Of a stretch of 64,000 bases of DNA, positions 54,305 to 62,284 are shown piece by piece; position 1 is the first letter of the stretch; every line of letters begins with the position of its first letter. The position numbers and the translations under genes were made by a program. The stretch is from Variovorax sp. PBS-H4 (GTDB taxonomy: Bacteria > Pseudomonadota > Gammaproteobacteria > Burkholderiales > Burkholderiaceae_C): assembly GCF_901827205.1 (NCBI RefSeq), contig NZ_LR594675.1, forward strand, positions 6,256,001-6,320,000, in the 5' to 3' direction. Under the pieces are notes generated by a model, which was not told the DNA's origin, did no database searches, and saw nothing but the letters and a program-made list of their open reading frames with translations.

Positions 54305-54703
54305 CTACTTGCGGCACGCCACGCAGAACTCGATGAGCGCTTCCAGCTGCGTCGCCTTCTCGAAGAAGGCGTCCGCGCCGGCATCCAGCGCCCGTTGGCG
54401 CATCGGGTCGCGATCGTAGTTCGACATCATTGCCACCTTCTGGCCGGGCGCTCGCTCCTGGCAGTGCCGCAACACCCTGAAGCCATGCCCGCTTGCGAGG
54501 AAGACGTCGATGAGCGCCAGGTCCCATCCGTGCGGATTCGCGTCGAGCCAGGCGCTCGCGTCGGCGTCGGTGCTCGCGGCAAACGCCAGCTCCGCGCCGT
54601 CGATGGCGCGCAGGAGCTGCGCGAAGCGTGCCGAGAGCACGGGATCGTCCTCCACGAGAAGGACCCTCAGGCGAGATCCTGGACGGAGATGGGGCTTTGT
54701 CAT
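54305..54703 (-). CDS. Single-domain response regulator
   Basis: A 132-residue receiver domain without an output domain. It opens RLRVLLVEDDPVLSARFAQLL (acidic pocket), the phosphorylation aspartate lies in LALIDVFLASGHG, and the signalling lysine in FFEKATQLEAL. The ATG at 54703 is preferred because the fold starts there. It could be a CheY-like relay or bind another protein; no kinase is adjacent. The 180 bases between it and the phospholipase gene hold nothing notable. Confidence 0.88.
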   Translation of the reverse strand: MTKPHLRPGSRLRVLLVEDDPVLSARFAQLLRAIDGAELAFAASTDADASAWLDANPHGWDLALIDVFLASGHGFRVLRHCQERAPGQKVAMMSNYDRDPMRQRALDAGADAFFEKATQLEALIEFCVACRK

Positions 54704-54820
54704 CGGTGTTTGGCAAGCATTGATTCGAGCGCACGTGCGCCTGGAGTTTGCCGTGATCATCATGCGCAAGGCCGCGGCAATCCACGCGCCTGTTCGTCGG
54801 CCGCGACCCCTTGCTCGCGC

Positions 54821-55237
54821 TCATGGCTCGTGGTTCCCGCGGCGCATCGGGCGACGCAGAAGCGTGCCGCCCACTTCGCGCGCTTGCCGCTCGCGCTCGC
54901 GGCGACGCGCTTCGGCGGGGTTTGCGATCGTCGGACGTGGCTTGGGATTGAGCTCGCACCACCACGTTTGAACGAACATCGGCCCGGTGCCCTTGCCGCC
55001 GCGGGTCGGGTAGATCTCGACCCCCGTCAGCAGCACGCCACGGCCGTCGAGGGCCAGCAGCCTGGCCTTGTCGAGCAGCGGTATGACATAGCTCTCGCCA
55101 TCCTGGGCGAGCAGCACGGCCACGCGCTTCATGCCCTTGCGATACACCTGCAGCTCGCCGTGCGCCGGCGCGGCCTCGATGTCGTCGCGGTGCAGCAGTT
55201 GCCCCTCTCGGCGGCATCGGTAAACAATGGCGAACAC
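54821..55237 (-). CDS. Hypothetical protein, probably SOS-controlled
   Basis: A 138-residue soluble protein, not recognised. Its central part (MKRVAVLLAQDGESYVIPLLDKARLLALDGRGVLLTGVEI) suggests a small beta-rich domain, and a basic helix (PAEARRRERERQAREVGG) ends it. The start is uncertain: a GTG at 55237 lies 11 bases from the LexA box and has no ribosome site, so the message may be leaderless; an ATG at 55132 would give 103 residues. The LexA box next to it implies induction by DNA damage. Confidence 0.65.
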   Translation of the reverse strand: MFAIVYRCRREGQLLHRDDIEAAPAHGELQVYRKGMKRVAVLLAQDGESYVIPLLDKARLLALDGRGVLLTGVEIYPTRGGKGTGPMFVQTWWCELNPKPRPTIANPAEARRRERERQAREVGGTLLRRPMRRGNHEP

Positions 55238-55247
55238 AGGCGAAGAA

Positions 55248-55267
55248 TACTGTATGAATGTACAGTA
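55248..55267. promoter_or_regulatory. LexA (SOS) box
   Basis: TACTGTATGAATGTACAGTA matches the CTGT-N8-ACAG consensus with seven-base symmetrical arms. It lies in the 35-base gap between the divergent starts at 55237 and 55273, so one repressor dimer could control both directions. Confidence 0.9.
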
Positions 55268-55272
55268 GCGCC

Positions 55273-55482
55273 ATGGACCGCGAGATCTGGATTGCCGTTT
55301 GCGCTCACCGGCTTCAAAGACAGTGGCGCACCATCGACCCCGATCAGCTCGACGAGCTCGCCGCAGATCTGTGGAACGACGAGCGCTTGAGAAGATTGGC
55401 GCCCGACGAGGCTGCCACACAATGGCTCGAACCATTAGCATCCGCCTATGAGCATCCTGGTCGGAACCGCCTCGTGGACTGA
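55273..55482 (+). CDS. Small hypothetical protein, first gene of an SOS-type operon
   Basis: A 69-residue protein, MDREIWIAVCAHRLQRQWRTIDPDQLDELAADLWNDERLRRLAPDEAATQWLEPL, predicted all-helical. No known family. The ATG is six bases after the LexA box and lacks a ribosome site, so it is probably translated leaderless or from a very short leader. The 3' end overlaps the DUF72 gene by 35 bases, so both are induced together. Confidence 0.7.
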   Translation: MDREIWIAVCAHRLQRQWRTIDPDQLDELAADLWNDERLRRLAPDEAATQWLEPLASAYEHPGRNRLVD

Positions 55483-56341
55483 CAAGACCCTCATCGACTG
55501 CGGGCGCTTCTATCCGAAGGAGGCAAAGACGCCCGAGGCGCGGCTGCGCCATTACGCGTCGATCTTCCCCTTGGTCGAGGTCGATTCGAGCTACTACGGC
55601 ATCCCCGCGCCTGCCAACGCCCACAACTGGGCAGCGCGCACGCCCGAGCACTTCACCTTCAACGTCAAGGCCTTTCGCCTCTTCACCGGCCACCAGACCG
55701 ACCCCAAGGTGCTGCACAAGGACATCAGGGAAGCGCTGGGGCCCACGGGCACGCTCTCGTACCGCAACACCCCGCCGGACATCCGCGGCGAGCTGTGGCG
55801 CCGCTTCATCGACGCGATTGCACCGCTCAAGGAGGCCGGCAAGCTGGGCCTGGTGCACTTCCAGTTTCCGCCCCGGCTGCAGTGCACTCGGGAGGGCCAT
55901 GCGCACGTCGAGCACTGCATCGAGATGATGGGGGGCCAGGCCTGCAGTGTCGAGTTCCGGCACGGATCGTGGTGGACCGAGGCGCAGCGCGGCGCCACGA
56001 TCGACTTCCTGCGCGAGCTGCGTGCCGTGCACACCATCGTCGACGGACCGCAGGGCTTCGCCAACAGCGTGCCCCTGCTGGCCGAGACCACGCATCCCGA
56101 CTACGCGCTGGTGCGCTTGCATGGGCGCAACGTGGACACCTACAACATGAAAGGCGCGGCGTCGGCGGCCGAGCGCTTCGACTACGACTATCCGGACCGG
56201 CAGCTGCGCGAGATCCTGTCGGAGGTGGTCCGCCTGGCCTACAAGGTCCGGCATGCACACATCATCTTCAACAACTGCGACGAGGACAAAGGGCAGCGCA
56301 ACGGCATCTCCTTCATGAAGATGCTGTTGGCGCATGGGTGA
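55448..56341 (+). CDS. DUF72 (YecE-like) TIM-barrel protein
   Basis: A 297-residue protein of the DUF72 family: ILVGTASWTDKTLIDCGRFYPKEAKTPEARLRHYASIFPLVEVDSSYYGIP at the start, FTFNVKAFRLFTGH, LGLVHFQFPPRLQ, SVEFRHGSWW, and YALVRLHGRN. The fold is a TIM barrel with a metal-like pocket; function is unknown, with links to nucleic-acid metabolism suspected for the family. It overlaps the upstream small gene, which carries the LexA box. Confidence 0.88.
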   Translation: MSILVGTASWTDKTLIDCGRFYPKEAKTPEARLRHYASIFPLVEVDSSYYGIPAPANAHNWAARTPEHFTFNVKAFRLFTGHQTDPKVLHKDIREALGPTGTLSYRNTPPDIRGELWRRFIDAIAPLKEAGKLGLVHFQFPPRLQCTREGHAHVEHCIEMMGGQACSVEFRHGSWWTEAQRGATIDFLRELRAVHTIVDGPQGFANSVPLLAETTHPDYALVRLHGRNVDTYNMKGAASAAERFDYDYPDRQLREILSEVVRLAYKVRHAHIIFNNCDEDKGQRNGISFMKMLLAHG

Positions 56342-56364
56342 AAGCAAATCAAAGGAGCGTATGC

Positions 56365-56793
56365 ATGGAAACACAGGAGTTGCACCGCGGTCGCCTGATC
56401 GATCACATCCAGCTCGTCGTGCGGGATCTGTCCGCGAGCCGGGCTTTCTATGAGGCCGCCTTCGAGGTGCTCAAGATTCCGATGGGCGGCACGGGAAAGG
56501 ACTATTTCTGGGCGGACGAGCTCTTCATCTCGAGTGCCGACAGCGAGGCCGCGCAGGGCCAGCTGACCGGCCGCCACCACCTGGCGTTCCAGGCCCAGGA
56601 CCGGGCGATGGTCGATGCCTTCTACAAGGCCGCACTCGCGCACGGCGGCAAGGACAACGGCGCTCCCGGCGAGCGGCCGTATCACCCGGGCTACTACGCC
56701 TGCTTCGTGCTCGACCCCGACGGCAACAACATCGAAGCCGTATTCCACGGCGAGGCTCAGCGCAGCGCGGCTTCGGTCAAGGTGACGTTCTGA
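56365..56793 (+). CDS. VOC-family (glyoxalase-like) protein
   Basis: A 142-residue vicinal oxygen chelate protein with paired beta-alpha-beta modules: LIDHIQLVVRDLSASRAFYEAAF and HLAFQAQDRAMVDAFYKAALAHGG, and the C-terminal FVLDPDGNNIEAVFHG. The metal ligands appear as His near the start, His in GRHHLAF and Glu in NIEAVFH. An AAAGGAG site seven bases before the ATG at 56365 sets the start. It may act as dioxygenase, lyase or resistance protein. It is 23 bases after the DUF72 gene. Confidence 0.9.
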   Translation: METQELHRGRLIDHIQLVVRDLSASRAFYEAAFEVLKIPMGGTGKDYFWADELFISSADSEAAQGQLTGRHHLAFQAQDRAMVDAFYKAALAHGGKDNGAPGERPYHPGYYACFVLDPDGNNIEAVFHGEAQRSAASVKVTF

Positions 56794-56873
56794 TCCCGAG
56801 ACGACCGGACGATCCGGGCGGAGACCTCCCGCGGCAGAATGCCGGACCCTGACGACGACCCGCCCGCGTTCGA

Positions 56874-57290
56874 ATGCTCGCCAACCTCGCCCCGTTCGCC
56901 ACCATCGTCATCCTCCTGGTGTGGATGGGCTTCTTCATGTTCGGTTCGCTGCCGCTGATGATCCTGAAGCATGACACGTCGCTGGACGCACGTTTCATTC
57001 GCGGTCTGTTCGACGTGTACTACAAGGCCGTGATGGTGACGGCAGGCGCCGGCGCGCTGGCTCACGCCGCGGCTGGGCGTCCCGTCATTGCCTTCGGAAT
57101 GGCAGGCGTCGCCTTGATCGCCTTCATCAGCCGCCGCGGCATCCTGTCGCGCATGGACCGGCTGCGCGATGCGATGACGGCGACCGACACGGGCCGCATT
57201 CGCCAGTTTCGCCGGCTGCATGTCTGGGGCATGGTCCTCAACGTGGCGCAGCTGTGCGTGGTTTGCGTGGGACTGGTCAAGGCGCTTTGA
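56874..57290 (+). CDS. Four-helix inner-membrane protein (DUF4149-like)
   Basis: A 138-residue membrane protein with helices at FATIVILLVWMGFFMFGSLPLMI, FDVYYKAVMVTAGAGALAH, VIAFGMAGVALIAFI and HVWGMVLNVAQLCVVCVGLV. Loops contain RFIRGLFDVYY and RRLHVWGM, resembling DUF4149. No function known. It is convergent with the alpha/beta hydrolase gene, whose stop is only three bases away. Confidence 0.75.
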   Translation: MLANLAPFATIVILLVWMGFFMFGSLPLMILKHDTSLDARFIRGLFDVYYKAVMVTAGAGALAHAAAGRPVIAFGMAGVALIAFISRRGILSRMDRLRDAMTATDTGRIRQFRRLHVWGMVLNVAQLCVVCVGLVKAL

Positions 57291-57293
57291 GCC

Positions 57294-58106
57294 TCAGGGC
57301 TCGCGCAAGAACATGCAGACCTGGTCGAACAAGCGACTGCCCGGAGATGAAAATTGGCGCAGCAAGCTGAAATGGTCGGCCCCTGGCGCAAGGTGCAAGG
57401 AGCTCCGGGTTCCCGCCTTGCTCAGCGTCTCGTGAAAGCGCCGGCTCTGCTCGATGAACGCAGGCGTTTCCTCCTCGCCGACCACCACCAGCACAGGTGC
57501 CGTCAGCGTGCCTGCGCGATGAAGTGGAGAGCAGGCCGCCGCGCCTGCAGCATCCAGCTCGAGTTTTTGGTTGAGCGTTGTACGCAAGAGGGGCGCGAGG
57601 TCGTAGATGCCGCTCATCGCAACAACGCCCGCGATGTCCTGGCCTCCGGACAATGCAAGCTCGACTGCAATGTGCGCGCCGGCGGAGTGCCCCGACAGCA
57701 GCAGTGGCGGGTGCTCGTTGTCGTCGACGCCTGCTTGCGCCCTGATCGCGGGTACGCAGGCCTTTGCAGCCCCGACGAGTTCGGGCAGCGATACCGTCGG
57801 GCAGAGCGGGTAGTTGACCAGCGCGACATTCAGGCCCGCCGCCGTGTACGCGGGCGCGATGAAGCGGAAGGTCGACTTGTCACGTGATTGCCAGTAGCCC
57901 GCATGGAAGTACGCGAGCGTGCCCCTCGGCTTCTCGCGCGCCATGAAGAAGTCGAAGGTCTGGCGTTCCAGTGGCCCGTATCGCACATCGAGGACGCAGG
58001 TCTCGGTGCTCACGGCCGCCAGGCTCTCGGCCTCGTACGCGGCGAGCAGCGAAGCAAAGCTCGGGCGCGACTGGCCCTCCACGTACTGAAACTGTGCGTC
58101 TTCCAT
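57294..58106 (-). CDS. Alpha/beta hydrolase (kynurenine-formamidase-like)
   Basis: A 270-residue esterase/amidase-type hydrolase. The oxyanion motif HAGYW (family HGGYW/HGGGW) is in TLAYFHAGYWQSRD, the nucleophile elbow is GHSAGAH, the catalytic His is in GADHFSLL, with an Asp/Glu acid in VVVGEEETPAF. It is the last gene of the sulfatase operon, four bases after the Bug receptor. It may hydrolyse an ester or amide released after the action of the sulfatase-like enzyme. Confidence 0.88.
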   Translation of the reverse strand: MEDAQFQYVEGQSRPSFASLLAAYEAESLAAVSTETCVLDVRYGPLERQTFDFFMAREKPRGTLAYFHAGYWQSRDKSTFRFIAPAYTAAGLNVALVNYPLCPTVSLPELVGAAKACVPAIRAQAGVDDNEHPPLLLSGHSAGAHIAVELALSGGQDIAGVVAMSGIYDLAPLLRTTLNQKLELDAAGAAACSPLHRAGTLTAPVLVVVGEEETPAFIEQSRRFHETLSKAGTRSSLHLAPGADHFSLLRQFSSPGSRLFDQVCMFLREP

Positions 58107-58110
58107 TCTG

Positions 58111-59106
58111 CTAATCGGCCTTGAGACCCGTGGTCTTCACGAACTGGGTCCAGCGTTGCAGTTCGCTGCGCACGAGCGCGGTGAACTGATCCGGCGAGTT
58201 CGTGCCGGCCGCTTCCATGCCGAGCTCGGACAGCCTGTCGCGGATCTGGGGCAACTGCATGATGCTCGTCAGTTCGTGGTTCCACTTGGCGATGATGTCC
58301 CGCGGCGTCCCCGCCGGCGCGACGATGCCCTCCCACTCCTTCATGTCGAACCCGGCGATGCCGCTCTCGGCCATCGTCGGGACCGACGGCAGCGCGGTGA
58401 GGCGGGTGGGGCTGGTCACGGCCACGGCGCGTAGTTTGCCAGCGTTCACCAGCGGCACGGCCACCGACGTGGTTGCGAACATGGCAGAGACGTAGCCGCC
58501 GAGGAGCGCCTGCACGGCTTCCGAAGGCCCCTTGAAAGGCACGTGCAGCATGTCGACCTTGGCAAGTTGCCTGAAGGACTCGCCGAGCAGGTGGGCCGGC
58601 GAGCCGTTGCCCCCCGAGCCATAGGTGAGCTTGCCCGGCTGGGTACGCGCAAGTTCCACCAGTTCCTTCGCGCTGCGCGCCGGCACCGAGGGAGGCACCA
58701 CCAGCACGTTGTACAGCCACACCAGATTGGCGATGGGCACGAAGTCGGCGCTCGTGTCGTAGGGCACCTTCCCGAACAGCGCCGGCAGCACCGTGTGCGT
58801 GAGGAACATGACGCCCACCGTGTACCCATCGGGCGCCGCCTTGGCCACCGCGTCCATGCCGATCATTCCCGTGGCGCCGGGACGGTTGTCGACGATGACC
58901 GGCTGCTTCCAAGCTTCCTGCAGGCGTTCGGCGACCAGGCGTGCCAGCACATCGGGCGGGCTGCCGGGCGGCAGCGGCACGACGATCTTGATGGGCCTTG
59001 CGGGGTAGCCCTGCGCCCAGGCCGGGAGGCTTGCCGCGGCGAGCGGCGCTGCACCCAGCGCGCCCAGGATCCGTCTGCGTTGAATCATGGTGGTCATGGT
59101 GTTCAT
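58111..59106 (-). CDS. Bug-family periplasmic solute receptor
   Basis: A 331-residue TctC-type receptor. An RRR-containing signal peptide (QRRRILGALGAAPLAAASLPAWA) is followed by PIKIVVPLPPGSPPDVLARLVAERL, VIVDNRPGATGMIGMDAVAKAAPDG, and GGNGSPAHLLGE, all diagnostic. The ATG overlaps the cupin stop by four bases. Membrane subunits are absent here. It probably presents the operon's substrate to a shared transporter. Confidence 0.92.
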   Translation of the reverse strand: MNTMTTMIQRRRILGALGAAPLAAASLPAWAQGYPARPIKIVVPLPPGSPPDVLARLVAERLQEAWKQPVIVDNRPGATGMIGMDAVAKAAPDGYTVGVMFLTHTVLPALFGKVPYDTSADFVPIANLVWLYNVLVVPPSVPARSAKELVELARTQPGKLTYGSGGNGSPAHLLGESFRQLAKVDMLHVPFKGPSEAVQALLGGYVSAMFATTSVAVPLVNAGKLRAVAVTSPTRLTALPSVPTMAESGIAGFDMKEWEGIVAPAGTPRDIIAKWNHELTSIMQLPQIRDRLSELGMEAAGTNSPDQFTALVRSELQRWTQFVKTTGLKAD

Positions 59107-59555
59107 GCCGCCGATGAAACGGGCGGTGCAAAGATGACGTCGTACTCGCGCGCCGCGGCCACCACTTCGGCCGGGCTCGACATGTTGTGGATGCGGCGGT
59201 AGAGCGCCTGCAGCTTGCCGGCCGGGGTGGCCCAGAAGAGGGCGGTCACGGGCTCGCCGGTGTTGTTGAAGAAGGCATGCGGGATGCCGCGTGGCATGCG
59301 CACCAGGTCGCCGGCGCCGGCCGACGTCTTCTTGCCGCCCAGCATGAGGTCGATGCGCCCGTCGAGCACGAAGATGTACTCGTCCTGGTGAGGGTGGACA
59401 TGGGGGGGAACGAAGGTCTCGACCGGAAAGGTCGCGTGCCACGAGAAGCTGTCGTCGCTGGTCTGCTTGGGCACGTAGATCTGCCCGAGGATGTTCCACG
59501 ACACACCGTCGATGCCGGTATGCGCGCGCGTGATGTCGGGGGTTTCAATGGTCAT
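59103..59555 (-). CDS. Cupin-domain protein
   Basis: A 150-residue single-cupin protein. The metal motif is HVHPHQDEYIFVLDG (His-x-His, Glu) with a second His in MPRGIPHAFFN. It could be a small isomerase or dioxygenase, or only a binding protein. It overlaps the sulfatase gene by 11 bases on one side and the receptor gene by four on the other, so the operon is tightly coupled. Confidence 0.88.
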   Translation of the reverse strand: MTIETPDITRAHTGIDGVSWNILGQIYVPKQTSDDSFSWHATFPVETFVPPHVHPHQDEYIFVLDGRIDLMLGGKKTSAGAGDLVRMPRGIPHAFFNNTGEPVTALFWATPAGKLQALYRRIHNMSSPAEVVAAAREYDVIFAPPVSSAA

Positions 59556-61248
59556 GGGACATTCCTTCCTGGCGAGTGAGGCGATCGAGCGTGGATTTCA
59601 CAAGGGGGTTGGTCGATGCGAAGCGCGGCTTGAAGCGCTTGCGCGCTTCGCCCAGGTCTTCTTCGTCCCAATAGCCGATGAGGATGCCGCCCTCGGAAAT
59701 GCGAGGCTGGATCTCCATCGTCTCGATCGCACCGTCCGGGATCGTCACGCGCTGGCGTGGCTGGCGCGCCCAGCGAAACAGCGCCTCGTGCAGGCGCCGG
59801 CGAACGCCCTCGTGTTCGGGTGCGGCGCCCAGGTCGACGAATTCGTCCGGGTCGGACGCGAGGTCGAACAGCATCGGACGGTAGCCCTCGGCGAGCACGT
59901 ACTTCCAGCGGCCATCGGAGATCATCCGCAACCAGGCGTCGCGCGACGGCGTGCCGAGCGCGATGCGCGAATCCTGGAAGGCATAGTCGTACTCGCAGAC
60001 CACGTGCTCGCGCCAATCGTGCGGACGTTTTCCGAACAGCAGCGGACGCAGCGAGCGGCCGTCCATGATGTGCGGCACCGGCGTGCCGCCGCATGCGTCC
60101 AGGAAAGTCGGTGCCAGGTCGATCGCCTCGACCAATGCGTCGCAACGCGTGCCGCGCGTGGCATCGGCGCGCGCGTCGGGGTCGTACACGATCAGCGGTG
60201 CGCGGATGATCGGCTCGTGGAACAGGTCCTTCTCACCCATCCAGTGGTCGCCCAGGTAGTCGCCATGGTCCGAGGTGAAGACGATCATCGTCGTCTCCAT
60301 CAGGCCCCGCTCCTCCAGGAAGGCGAAGAGCTTGCCCAGTTGGTCGTCGATCTGCTTGATCAGGCCCATGTAGCCCGGCATGACGGCGTCGCGCACGCCC
60401 TCGCGCGAGAAGGTCCTGGACACGCGGTGCTTCATCATGGCGTCGTACACCGGGTGAGGGTCACGGCGCTCGGCCTCCGAGCGAACCACCGGCAACGCGT
60501 CCTCTGCCTTGTACATGCTGGCGTAGGGTTCGGGAACGATGTAGGGCCAGTGCGGCTTGATGTACGACAGGTGCAGGCACCAGGGCTGCTCGCCGGATTC
60601 GGCGATGAAGTCCATCGCGCGGCGGGTGATGTAGGGCGTCTCGGAGTGCTCGTCGGGCACGCGGGCCGCCCGGTTCGAGTACTTCAGGAACCAGCCGGAA
60701 CGGATCTGGCCGTCGTCGTCGACGGTGGAGTTGGCCCATTGCTCCCACGGGTTGTCGCCGTCGAAGCCCTGCTTGCGCAGGTAGTCGTTGTAGCTCGGGT
60801 CCGGGTCATGGCCGGAGTAGGGATGGATGCCGTCGTCGCGCTCGTACGGGTCGAAGCCGCATTCGGCAATGCGCATTCCGATGGTGGAAGCCGGGTCGAT
60901 GCCCAGGCGCGACATCCCTGCCAGGTCGGCGCGCATGTGGGTCTTGCCGACCAGCACCGAGCGCACGCCCAGCGGGCGCAGGTGGTCGCCGATGGTCATC
61001 TCGCCCGCCTTCAGCGGCACGAAGTTCCAGCTCGCACCGTGCGAGTGAACGTAGCGGCCGGTGTAGTAGCTCATGCGCGATGGCCCGCAAACCGGCGATT
61101 GCACGTAGGCGCGGTCGAAGATCACGCCGCGCGCGGCCAGCGCATCGAGGTTCGGCGTCTTCAGCCTGGGATGGCCGAAGCACGACAAGTGGTCTGCGCG
61201 AAGCTGGTCGCACATGATGAAGAGGATGTTCTTCACGCTTCGGTTCAT
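59545..61248 (-). CDS. Sulfatase / phosphonate monoester hydrolase family protein
   Basis: A 567-residue alkaline-phosphatase-superfamily hydrolase. The formylglycine motif is VCGPSRMSYYTGR with Cys54; metal ligands come from ILFIMCDQLRADH and FTSDHGDYLGDH. WCLHLSYIKPHWPYIVPEPY, EYDYAF and MLFDLASDPDEFVDL resemble the phosphonate monoester hydrolase/phosphodiesterase branch, so the substrate may be a sulfate ester, phosphodiester or phosphonate ester. No signal peptide, hence cytosolic, so its substrate is imported. The ATG at 61248 fits the family start. First gene of an operon controlled by the divergent LysR. Confidence 0.92.
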   Translation of the reverse strand: MNRSVKNILFIMCDQLRADHLSCFGHPRLKTPNLDALAARGVIFDRAYVQSPVCGPSRMSYYTGRYVHSHGASWNFVPLKAGEMTIGDHLRPLGVRSVLVGKTHMRADLAGMSRLGIDPASTIGMRIAECGFDPYERDDGIHPYSGHDPDPSYNDYLRKQGFDGDNPWEQWANSTVDDDGQIRSGWFLKYSNRAARVPDEHSETPYITRRAMDFIAESGEQPWCLHLSYIKPHWPYIVPEPYASMYKAEDALPVVRSEAERRDPHPVYDAMMKHRVSRTFSREGVRDAVMPGYMGLIKQIDDQLGKLFAFLEERGLMETTMIVFTSDHGDYLGDHWMGEKDLFHEPIIRAPLIVYDPDARADATRGTRCDALVEAIDLAPTFLDACGGTPVPHIMDGRSLRPLLFGKRPHDWREHVVCEYDYAFQDSRIALGTPSRDAWLRMISDGRWKYVLAEGYRPMLFDLASDPDEFVDLGAAPEHEGVRRRLHEALFRWARQPRQRVTIPDGAIETMEIQPRISEGGILIGYWDEEDLGEARKRFKPRFASTNPLVKSTLDRLTRQEGMSHDH

Positions 61249-61328
61249 GCCGGTTCCTGTCGTGGGTGGGTATGCGTCGAATGCTAGAGGCCGCATCGGC
61301 CCCTGTCGCGTCACATGTTCTTATGCCG

Positions 61329-61343
61329 ATTACCATGGGTTAT
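61329..61343. promoter_or_regulatory. Putative LysR operator of the sulfatase operon
   Basis: ATTACCATGGGTTAT is an imperfect dyad with T-N11-A, located in the 115-base divergent region, 21 bases before the LysR start. It is the only LysR-type box evident in this gap. Confidence 0.4.
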
Positions 61344-61363
61344 CGCTATCCTCGGGGCTCACC

Positions 61364-62275
61364 ATGCGGCTCCAGCATCTTCATCTGCTGCTGACTCTTG
61401 CCAGGACGGGCAGCCTGCGCGCCTCGGCCCAGGCGCTCAACGTGTCCCAGCCGGCGCTGACCAAGGCCTTGCGCCAGCTCGAGGACGAGTTCGGCACCAC
61501 CCTCGTGATACGCACGCCCAAGGGAGTACGGCTCGCGCCCGCCGGCGAACTGATCGCGGCACGCGCCGCGACGGTCGTGCGTGAAATCGATCGAGCGCGT
61601 GAAGAGGTCGCTTGGCACCTGCGGCATGCCGAGGCGCAGGTGACCGTCGGCGTATCACCGGTGGCGGCGATCTTGCTGGCGCCTGGCGCGGTCGAGCGCT
61701 TCGGCGCCCGGTGGCCCCAGGTCAGCCTGCGCATGCGCGATGCGCTCTATCCCCGCGCCTTGGAGCAGGTGCGCGCCGGCGAGCTCGACATGGCGCTGGG
61801 GCCTTTGCCGACGGAGGGGGTCGGCCGGGACCTGGTCGTCCAGCCGCTCTTCGACAGCGCATCGGTGCTCGTCGCCCGGCGCAGCCATCCACTGGCGCGC
61901 GCCAAGAAGCTTTCGGAGCTGCTCGACACCGGCTGGGTCCTGACCGGGCCGCCTGGCGGGCCCGGCGACCCCCGCAACATTTCGTTCGACGCGACGGGTG
62001 CCCGCACGCCGCAAGTCCGGCTCGAATGCGAGTCCTTTGCCACGCTGCTCGCGCTCATGCCGAGACTGGACGTGATCGGGATCATGCCCAAGGGCTTCTT
62101 CGATCGCCATGGTCCCGCAATGAACCTCGTCAGGTTGCCGATTGCCGACGTGCTGCCCGACACGACGATCCACGTGCTGCACCGCGCCGACGCGCCGCTG
62201 ACGCTGCCGGCGCAGCGGCTGCTGGATTCGTTCCTGGCGGAAGCCCATGCGTTGCGGACATCGCCTCACCGCTGA
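61364..62275 (+). CDS. LysR-type transcriptional regulator of the sulfatase operon
   Basis: A 303-residue LysR protein. The helix-turn-helix is LLLTLARTGSLRASAQALNVSQPALTKALRQLEDEFG, and the effector domain starts near VTVGVSPVAAILLAPGAVERF. The start at 61364 is fixed by the family N-terminus. It is divergent from the sulfatase operon, the classical LysR arrangement, and should activate it in response to the substrate. It resembles CbsR/GstR-type regulators, a group that often controls sulfonate, sulfate ester or phthalate genes. Confidence 0.92.
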   Translation: MRLQHLHLLLTLARTGSLRASAQALNVSQPALTKALRQLEDEFGTTLVIRTPKGVRLAPAGELIAARAATVVREIDRAREEVAWHLRHAEAQVTVGVSPVAAILLAPGAVERFGARWPQVSLRMRDALYPRALEQVRAGELDMALGPLPTEGVGRDLVVQPLFDSASVLVARRSHPLARAKKLSELLDTGWVLTGPPGGPGDPRNISFDATGARTPQVRLECESFATLLALMPRLDVIGIMPKGFFDRHGPAMNLVRLPIADVLPDTTIHVLHRADAPLTLPAQRLLDSFLAEAHALRTSPHR

Positions 62276-62284
62276 CCTCGGCAA

